This document shows, in pieces, positions 9,006 through 13,650 of a DNA stretch of 13,650 nucleotides. The notes under the pieces are model-generated. The model saw nothing but the letters and a program-made list of their open reading frames with translations. It ran no database searches and was not told the origin of the DNA. The stretch is from assembly GCA_937138955.1 (NCBI GenBank), contig CAKZPJ010000753.1:1-13650 (forward strand), read 5' to 3'. The number at the start of each line of letters is the position of its first letter. Position 1 is the first letter of the stretch. Position numbers and translations under genes: made by a program. The DNA is from an uncultured Flammeovirgaceae bacterium (GTDB lineage: Bacteria; Bacteroidota; Bacteroidia; Cytophagales; Cyclobacteriaceae).

Positions 9006-9035
9006 GAGCAAGTAGTTAAAGATGAGACCATAGGT

Positions 9036-10076
9036 TTACTGATTATGATTATTGTTAATTATTAGTAGTTGATTCTCTTGGTGTATTTTGAGGTCTAATG
9101 CCACTGATAGGGCTTCGTATAGAACAGAAAGGTTATCAGTCGGACAGGAGCCGGTGAATACCATAGTTGCTATCTCATAATTATCAAATTTGGTTTGCAG
9201 ACCGTAATCGTCTTCTAAGCGTTTTGCAATTTCTCGCAGCGTTTGTTCTTCAAAGAAAAGGCGATTATGCCGCCAGCTTATGTATTTTTCAACATCTACC
9301 TGACTTTTGATAAAGTTTTGCCCTTGAGTTTGGAGCCGATCTCCAGGTAGCATGGTGTAAGTAGCTTCGTTACGAGAATCAGTGGAACTGTTAACAGTAA
9401 CTTTTCCCTCGGTCAGCACCACTTCTGCTTGCTGCCTTCGTTGCCGTAGATTAAACTTGGTACCGAGCACCTGCACATCCACTACATCCGTATGCACAAT
9501 AAATCGCTGATCAGAAGCATCTGGCTGGGTAGTAATCTCAAAAAAAGCTTCACCGGACAGCCAGACGTTTCGAGGTTGACCATTTTGCCATACTTCGGGT
9601 GCTTTAAGAATAGAGTTAGCGTTTAGAGTAACCACCGATTGATCCGAAAGTACAATGGTTCTGGTTTTGCCGAACTCGGTTTGATATGTAGTTAGCTCAA
9701 CTGGAGTATTCAACCACCAGAAGGTTAAACTACTAGTAACAAGCAAAGTAATGATTGCCGCCCATCGGTAAAAGTGAGGAGTAATTCGTGGGGAAGGGCG
9801 AGGGGGATCAACTACAGGTTGGGTTTGAATTTTTTGTCTGATATAGATTTTTGCGTTAGCAATCTCCTCAGAACTGGCTTCGTACTGAGTAGACGTGCTA
9901 TTTGATAAGAAGAGCAATACCAATTGGCGGGCTTGCTGTACTTCCGCTGATTTTTGAGGATGTTGCTGTTGCCAATTCTCCCAGAACTGCTTTGCATCGG
10001 TATCATCCCCTTTCACCCAGCGGATAAAGCTAGGGTCGGTGGCTAATTCATCTACCGTATAGTTGTGATAGTCCAT
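9036..10076 (-). CDS. FecR-family anti-sigma factor
   Basis: A transmembrane anti-sigma factor that holds the neighbouring ECF sigma factor until the STN domain of SusC signals substrate arrival. The cytoplasmic N-terminal part starts MDYHNYTVDELATDPSFIRW, typical of Bacteroidota FecR proteins. One membrane span lies at about 105-122 (WAAIITLLVTSSLTFWWL). The FecR domain follows (GKTRTIVLSDQSVVTLNANS, WLSGEAFFEIT, VQVLGTKFNLR, VVLTEGKVTV), and a DUF4974-like C-terminal region ends it (LFFEEQTLREIAKRLEDDYG, MVFTGSCP). A longer frame starts with GTG at 10091; the ATG at 10076 is preferred because it matches the usual family N-terminus, giving 346 residues. The gene follows the sigma gene by 97 bases, and susC starts 30 bases after it. 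The assignment is firm; the exact start is less certain. Confidence 0.94.
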   Translation of the reverse strand: MDYHNYTVDELATDPSFIRWVKGDDTDAKQFWENWQQQHPQKSAEVQQARQLVLLFLSNSTSTQYEASSEEIANAKIYIRQKIQTQPVVDPPRPSPRITPHFYRWAAIITLLVTSSLTFWWLNTPVELTTYQTEFGKTRTIVLSDQSVVTLNANSILKAPEVWQNGQPRNVWLSGEAFFEITTQPDASDQRFIVHTDVVDVQVLGTKFNLRQRRQQAEVVLTEGKVTVNSSTDSRNEATYTMLPGDRLQTQGQNFIKSQVDVEKYISWRHNRLFFEEQTLREIAKRLEDDYGLQTKFDNYEIATMVFTGSCPTDNLSVLYEALSVALDLKIHQENQLLIINNNHNQ

Positions 10077-10138
10077 TAATGACGGATTCACTAGTAGGAG
10101 AGATTACTTAGCTAAATACCCTCACAGAAAAGAGGATT

Positions 10139-10150
10139 TTTCTTAAGAAA
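10139..10150. repeat. 12-bp perfect palindrome between the sigma and fecR genes
   Basis: TTTCTTAAGAAA is its own reverse complement and lies 23 bases beyond the sigma-gene stop, in the 97-base spacer before fecR. It has no loop and no following U-run on the minus strand, so it is not an evident terminator. A dimeric regulator site is possible, but an AT-rich spacer can produce such a sequence by chance. Confidence 0.3.
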
Positions 10151-10173
10151 TATTTATATGATTTGGTAATCAG

Positions 10174-10785
10174 TCACTTACGATTACGCATATATCGATT
10201 CAGCAGCGGCAAAGTTGAGTAAAGAGTTAAAGAAGAAGACTGCTTACTCATATGCTGCCGGAGTTCGGCAAGGGCTCGGTAAATTAATGTGCGGGCGTAC
10301 TTCACTTCTTTTAGCTCTAGCACCTCTGCAATTTCTTCGTAACTCATTTCTTGGTGAAAGCGAAGGTAAATAGCTTCTCTTTGGCGATCACTGAGTTTAA
10401 GTAGAGTTTCCTTTAATACGTTTAGTTGCTTTTTTTCTAATTCCTCAGCAATAAGTTGTTCTTCGAAGGAAGGAGAGTAAGAATTACCGCGATGATTGAT
10501 TTGAGGAGAAAAAGACTTTTTGTGGGAGGTTAGTTTGCGGCGGAAGCATACGAATAAATACGACTGTACCTGTTGTACCTGTGAGAGTGATGAGTGATTG
10601 GTGTAGAGGTCAACGAAAAAGTCTTGTAAAGTATCTTGCACCAATGAGCGGTGGGGAATGATGTGAAGCCCGTAGCGAAACAACTGAGGAAAATACTTAT
10701 CGTAGAGCACTTCTAAGGCTGGGGCAGACCCTTTCCGTAACTGTTGCCAGTAATAATTGTCCGGTTGTAGGTTGTTAGCACCCAT
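10174..10785 (-). CDS. ECF-type RNA polymerase sigma factor
   Basis: A sigma-70-family factor of the extracytoplasmic-function group, expected to direct RNA polymerase to this locus when released by the adjacent FecR protein. At 203 residues the size is typical. Region 2 lies at about 22-90 (LEVLYDKYFPQLFRYG, LVQDTLQDFFVDLY, VQSYLFVCFRRKL), which covers core binding and -10 recognition. Region 4 lies at about 125-180 (LSDRQREAIYLRFHQEMSYE, EIAEVLELKEVKYARTLIYR), the helix-turn-helix for the -35 element. A short, serine-rich and then basic tail (NRYMRNRK) follows. The ATG at 10785 is the first in frame and places region 2 normally. It is the first gene of the minus-strand group, and the divergent fucP-type gene starts 308 bases away. 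The bacterial FecI/FecR pairing supports the role; the target promoter was not identified. Confidence 0.95.
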   Translation of the reverse strand: MGANNLQPDNYYWQQLRKGSAPALEVLYDKYFPQLFRYGLHIIPHRSLVQDTLQDFFVDLYTNHSSLSQVQQVQSYLFVCFRRKLTSHKKSFSPQINHRGNSYSPSFEEQLIAEELEKKQLNVLKETLLKLSDRQREAIYLRFHQEMSYEEIAEVLELKEVKYARTLIYRALAELRQHMSKQSSSLTLYSTLPLLNRYMRNRK

Positions 10786-11093
10786 TATTGAGGGTCTTTA
10801 ATAGTTAGTATATGCACCTAAAAGTACAAAGTTTCAATATTTTTACGGCTTTTTATATGTTACTATTACGTTAATTTTACACTATAAATACGAAAAATTA
10901 TTGAGATTTCATACTATCTGAGAGGAGTATAGAGAAGCCTAAATGGTAAAAGTATAAGCTCTACCGACACTTTGTGAGTAGGGAGTCTGTAGAAACAAAG
11001 AATAATCGTTCTTTAAATACTATGAAATATGCGCCAACTCATTGTATTTTGGCAGAACTATACAACTACTAAACTAGCCTACCTTTAACTACT
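10786..11093. promoter_or_regulatory. Divergent intergenic region between sigma gene and fucP
   Basis: This 308-base gap must carry start signals for both the minus-strand locus and the plus-strand permease. It is AT-rich, above all at 10830-10910. On the minus strand, TACTTTTA (10826-10819) matches the Bacteroidota -7 consensus TAnnTTTG at all but the last base, 34 bases before the sigma ATG, but no good -33 TTG partner sits at the expected spacing. On the plus strand, an inverted repeat AAAGAA (10997-11002) / TTCTTT (11009-11014) lies about 80 bases before the fucP ATG and could be an operator or a leader hairpin. No open reading frame, RNA gene or riboswitch is evident. Confidence 0.5.
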
Positions 11094-12356
11094 ATGTCGA
11101 ATCCTCGCAAAACGCCTCTCTTACCCTTCATCTTAATTACCAGCTTATTTCTGATGTGGGGATTAGCTAATAACATGACCGATACTCTACTAGCCGCTTT
11201 CAAGCGAATTATGAGCATGTCGGATTTTCAAACTTCCTGGATTCAAGTCGCTTTTTACGGATCATATTTTTGTTTGGCCCTTCCTGCAGCACTAATTATT
11301 AAAAAATATACCTATAAAACTGGAGTATTACTAGGTCTGGGATTATTCATCGCGGGTTCATTATTGTTTTATCCGGCAAGTCAAACGATGGTATACGGAC
11401 ATTTCTTAGGGGCTTTATTTGTTCTAGCCGGTGGACTCTCAATTTTAGAAACTGCGGCCAATCCCTACATTATTGCTATGGGGCCTGAAGAAAACGGAAC
11501 CCAGCGACTTAACTTAGCCCAATCGTTTAATCCTATTGGCTCTATCATTGGAGTGCTACTCAGTAAGCTGTTTATATTATCGCAGTTAAACCAAGCGAGT
11601 GCTGAGTCTAGGGCCGCCATGAGTCCCGATGAGTTACAGGTAATTCAGTCGCAAGAGCTTGTCGCTGTGATGGGGCCGTATGTGGGAGTAGCTGGGGTGC
11701 TGTTAATAATCTGGATTTCTATTGCTATTACAAAGATGCCCAAAGCCTCAGATGCGGATGGTTCGCTCGATATCGGTGCAACGGTCAAGCGATTGGTTAA
11801 AAATCAGAATTACGTTTGGGGGGTGGCTGCTCAATTCTTTTACGTAGGAGCACAAATATGTGTGTGGTCATACACTATCCGCTACGTTATGGAAGAATTA
11901 AGTCTGAATGAGGATGAGGCCGCTTCCTATTATTTAGCAGCATTAGTACTTTTCACGGTTTCGCGCTTCATTTGCACAGTTCTTATGAAGTATATTTCGC
12001 CAGGTAATTTGCTGGCAATTTTGGCATTGTTGGCCATTCTGTGTACAGCGATAGTGGTTGTAGGAAGTGGTCTCTTAGGAGTATACGCTCTTATTGCTAT
12101 TTCGGCTTGTATGTCGTTGATGTTTCCAACGATTTATGGTTTAGCCGTTCGGGGTTTGGGCGACGATACAAAAATAGGAGGCTCAGGATTGATCATGGCA
12201 ATTTTGGGAGGAGCAGTAATCACGTCAATTCAGGGGCAGGTATCGGATCTTACGGGTAGTATTCATTTAGCTTATATTGTGCCGCTACTTTGTTTTATTG
12301 TGGTAGCTTTCTACGGACGGATTGCCCAAAGGAAAATAATAGGTCAGCCTGCTTAG
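11094..12356 (+). CDS. fucP: FucP-family sugar:H+ symporter (L-fucose permease-like MFS)
   Basis: An inner-membrane major-facilitator permease with 12 expected spans that imports L-fucose or a related sugar with a proton. The match to E. coli FucP, recalled from memory, is close along the whole length with a steady offset of 16 residues in the N-terminal half. Trp22, Asp30, Glu119 and Asn146 align with FucP Trp38, Asp46, Glu135 and Asn162, the proton- and sugar-linked positions. Shared stretches include LETAANP (118-124), RLNLAQSFN (138-146), FYVGAQICVWSY (249-260) and SLMFPTIYGLAVRGLGDDTK. At 420 residues it is complete. Related Bacteroidota permeases also carry other sugars such as N-acetylglucosamine, so fucose is likely but not proven. 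No fucose-catabolic gene is in the window. It is divergent from the PUL regulator and may share its control region. Confidence 0.9.
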   Translation: MSNPRKTPLLPFILITSLFLMWGLANNMTDTLLAAFKRIMSMSDFQTSWIQVAFYGSYFCLALPAALIIKKYTYKTGVLLGLGLFIAGSLLFYPASQTMVYGHFLGALFVLAGGLSILETAANPYIIAMGPEENGTQRLNLAQSFNPIGSIIGVLLSKLFILSQLNQASAESRAAMSPDELQVIQSQELVAVMGPYVGVAGVLLIIWISIAITKMPKASDADGSLDIGATVKRLVKNQNYVWGVAAQFFYVGAQICVWSYTIRYVMEELSLNEDEAASYYLAALVLFTVSRFICTVLMKYISPGNLLAILALLAILCTAIVVVGSGLLGVYALIAISACMSLMFPTIYGLAVRGLGDDTKIGGSGLIMAILGGAVITSIQGQVSDLTGSIHLAYIVPLLCFIVVAFYGRIAQRKIIGQPA

Positions 12357-12466
12357 GTGAAACTATTTTGTAAAAATTTTCACAAAGTATTGGTGTTAAG
12401 TAACCAGCAGAGGTACGGATGTACTCTATGTAATGCTATTATCCGAATAAAGTTGAATAAAACACG

Positions 12467-12489
12467 TATTATTGTAAATAATATTTTTT
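12467..12489 (+). terminator. Possible AT-only hairpin terminator downstream of fucP
   Basis: TATTATT (12467-12473) and AATAATA (12477-12483) can pair around a GTA loop and are followed at once by six T residues. It lies 110 bases past the fucP stop in a very AT-rich 237-base spacer. The stem has no G-C pair, so it is weak. No other feature was seen in the spacer (12357-12593) apart from an imperfect GTGAAA/TTTCAC inverted repeat right after the fucP stop (12357-12362 and 12378-12383). Confidence 0.35.
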
Positions 12490-12593
12490 ATATGGTTTTT
12501 TTGTTAAACAAATGAATAAAGCAATAATCAAAAGTTGCTATATATAGAACTAATTACATTAATTAATCTGTTATTAAAGTAATCCCTTACTTC

Positions 12594-13262
12594 TTGAACT
12601 ACTTTATCTTGCACACTATTACATTACTACTTTGCACTTTGTTTATGTCTAATATAGCTAGCCGAGCACATGAAAGGCATAGAATTGAGCCCCCTGTATC
12701 CGATGTTGAGGCATTCACTAATAACAAGTCCATTCCTACTGAAATGCGATCAGTCATTTTGGCTGCTCTCTGCCAGTATCCCGATTTGATAGATACTCGA
12801 ATAGAATTTCGTTATGAAAATGAGATTCGTAAGTCGGTGATGCAAGCTCAACCTAAGGTTGCAAGTTTACTTCGTCACAAATCTAAGCGAACGTACATTA
12901 TAAAGATCAGTCGGTACCTGGAGCTGAACGACGAAAATTTAGATATTAGCACGTTACCTTTTGAGGTGCTCGTAGGGTGGATCGCTCACGAACTCGGACA
13001 CGTTATGGATTATCATGACCGAAGCGGACTTTCTATGATAGGATTTGGTGCGAAGTACTGGCTATCAGAAAAGTATTTAAGAAAAGCGGAGCGTCGGGCT
13101 GATCTATTTGCGCTAAAGCATGGGTTGGGCGACAAAGTTGTAGAAACCAAGAAGTTCATTCTCAATCATGCTGAAATACCTGATTGGTACAAGAACAGAA
13201 TTAAACGATTGTACATGTCACCTAAGGAGTACTCTCAACTAATTAGTGAGGCTACGCCTTAG
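12594..13262 (+). CDS. Small exported HExxH metallopeptidase (gluzincin/M48-like)
   Basis: A predicted zinc metallopeptidase. HELGH (132-136) supplies two histidine ligands and the catalytic glutamate, and ERRAD (166-170) supplies Glu166 as the likely third ligand, the M48-style gluzincin arrangement. The hydrophobic segment at 4-22 (FILHTITLLLCTLFMSNIA) looks like a signal peptide, so the product is probably periplasmic or secreted. It lacks the extra membrane helices of HtpX and the repeat domains of BepA-type proteins, and at 222 residues it is a minimal catalytic unit. The start is unusual: no ATG precedes the signal sequence, and TTG at 12594 is the best choice; a TTG at 12609 or the ATG at 12645 would shorten or lose the signal. 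An in-frame stop lies at 12564. The substrate is unknown and the gene has no visible link to the PUL. Its end overlaps the convergent gene by 11 bases. Confidence 0.75.
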   Translation: MNYFILHTITLLLCTLFMSNIASRAHERHRIEPPVSDVEAFTNNKSIPTEMRSVILAALCQYPDLIDTRIEFRYENEIRKSVMQAQPKVASLLRHKSKRTYIIKISRYLELNDENLDISTLPFEVLVGWIAHELGHVMDYHDRSGLSMIGFGAKYWLSEKYLRKAERRADLFALKHGLGDKVVETKKFILNHAEIPDWYKNRIKRLYMSPKEYSQLISEATP

Positions 13263-13650
13263 TTTTACTCAAACTTATTTGTACAAAATCTTTCCACTCG
13301 TTAAACTTTTCCTCCTTCATCACTCGAGGCATTTTAACCTGACCACCTTTCTTTTTGCTCCGTTCGCTCCAATCGTAAAAAGTATCCGTGGGAACAATAT
13401 CAACTTTTATTCCTTTTAAAGCCTTAGAGCGGGCTACTCGATAATTTTTATTTACCTCACTAAGTACTTTATCTAAAGCTGAAGTGATTTCAGTACTATC
13501 GATCGTATCATCCGCCCCTAAGTACCAATGGTGAATATATTCCTGATCTTCTTCGCGGCGCACGGCTGCTACAGTATATTCAGGGATCGCAACACTGTAA
13601 CGCTCTTCTAATTCCTGGATAGCGGCATTCATTTTATGTACCGAAAGCTG
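13252..13650 (-). CDS. C-terminal part of a GH3-superfamily protein, cut off by window edge
   Basis: The frame is open from the right edge to the stop at 13252 (132 codons in the window), and the ATG at 13632 is probably internal rather than the start. The sequence resembles the C-terminal domain of bacterial GH3 (auxin-responsive-promoter-like) proteins, which belong to the acyl-adenylate-forming ANL superfamily: EYTVAAV, HHWYLG, LDKVLSEVNKNYRVARSKAL, and TFYDWSERSKKKGGQVKMPR near the end, where the GGQ-K-PR motif is characteristic. Full-length members are about 500 residues, so roughly three quarters lies outside. In plants the family joins amino acids to acyl acids; the role in Bacteroidota is not established. 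The identification rests on remembered family patterns. The gene is convergent with the metallopeptidase gene and overlaps it by 11 bases. Confidence 0.72.
   Translation of the reverse strand, partial: QLSVHKMNAAIQELEERYSVAIPEYTVAAVRREEDQEYIHHWYLGADDTIDSTEITSALDKVLSEVNKNYRVARSKALKGIKVDIVPTDTFYDWSERSKKKGGQVKMPRVMKEEKFNEWKDFVQISLSKTKA

Noticed and set aside
9006..9011. A longer susC frame starting two codons upstream at TTG 9011.
   Set aside because: The third codon is an ATG that gives an equally good signal peptide; TTG is rare and adds only two residues.
10077..10091. GTG start for the FecR gene at 10091.
   Set aside because: The ATG five codons later matches the usual N-terminus of the family. 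The GTG remains possible, so it is noted in the entry.
10108..10135. TTAGCTAA palindrome and a CCTC/GAGG short inverted repeat before fecR.
   Set aside because: The arms are only 4 bp and there is no U-run on the coding strand, so chance is the simplest explanation.
11045..11056. TATTTTGG as a -7 promoter element for fucP.
   Set aside because: It fits TAnnTTTG only partly, and no TTG element lies at the expected upstream spacing.
1..13650. CRISPR arrays, tRNA genes, insertion sequences or prophage genes.
   Set aside because: No regular repeat-spacer pattern, cloverleaf, transposase motif or terminal inverted repeat was seen on either strand.

Overview
The window looks like a chromosomal piece of a member of the Bacteroidota, probably a marine or environmental Cytophagales-type bacterium. 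The reasons are the SusC/SusD pair, the FecR anti-sigma factor with a C-terminal DUF4974-like region, an STN domain on the SusC protein, the lack of Shine-Dalgarno sequences, and AT-rich spacers between genes. The lineage is inferred from gene content; no rRNA or other marker gene is present.

From about 10.8 kb down to base 1, seven genes run head to tail on the minus strand and form a polysaccharide-utilisation-type locus (PUL). In transcription order they are: an ECF sigma factor (10785-10174), a FecR-type anti-sigma factor (10076-9036), a SusC/TonB-dependent outer-membrane transporter with an N-terminal STN signalling domain (9005-5385), a SusD-like surface lipoprotein (5373-3754), a sialidase-fold lipoprotein (3635-2499), a 432-residue multi-pass membrane protein of a family I do not recognise (2495-1197), and a sodium:solute symporter (1206 to beyond base 1, truncated by the window edge). 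The last three are packed with a 2-3 base gap and a 10-base overlap, so they are very likely co-translated. A strong hairpin with a short U-run lies between susD and the sialidase-like gene and could lower expression of the distal genes.

The likely working model is as follows. A glycan or glycoconjugate is captured by SusD and imported through SusC. Its arrival is signalled from the STN domain to FecR, which releases the sigma factor. The sialidase-like protein trims the ligand, and the inner-membrane symporter takes up the product. The substrate is unknown. The sialidase-fold protein lacks a recognisable FRIP motif, and no sugar-catabolic enzyme is visible, so sialic acid is only one possibility.

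Divergently, on the plus strand, lies a FucP-family sugar:H+ symporter (11094-12356), separated from the sigma gene by a 308-bp regulatory gap. It is followed by an AT-rich spacer with a possible terminator, then a small exported gluzincin metallopeptidase with an apparent TTG start (12594-13262). At the right edge is the C-terminal part of a GH3-superfamily (acyl-adenylating type) protein on the minus strand, which overlaps the peptidase gene by 11 bases tail to tail.

I saw no tRNA, rRNA, CRISPR array, insertion sequence or attachment site. The most notable unknown is the membrane protein between the sialidase-like gene and the symporter.
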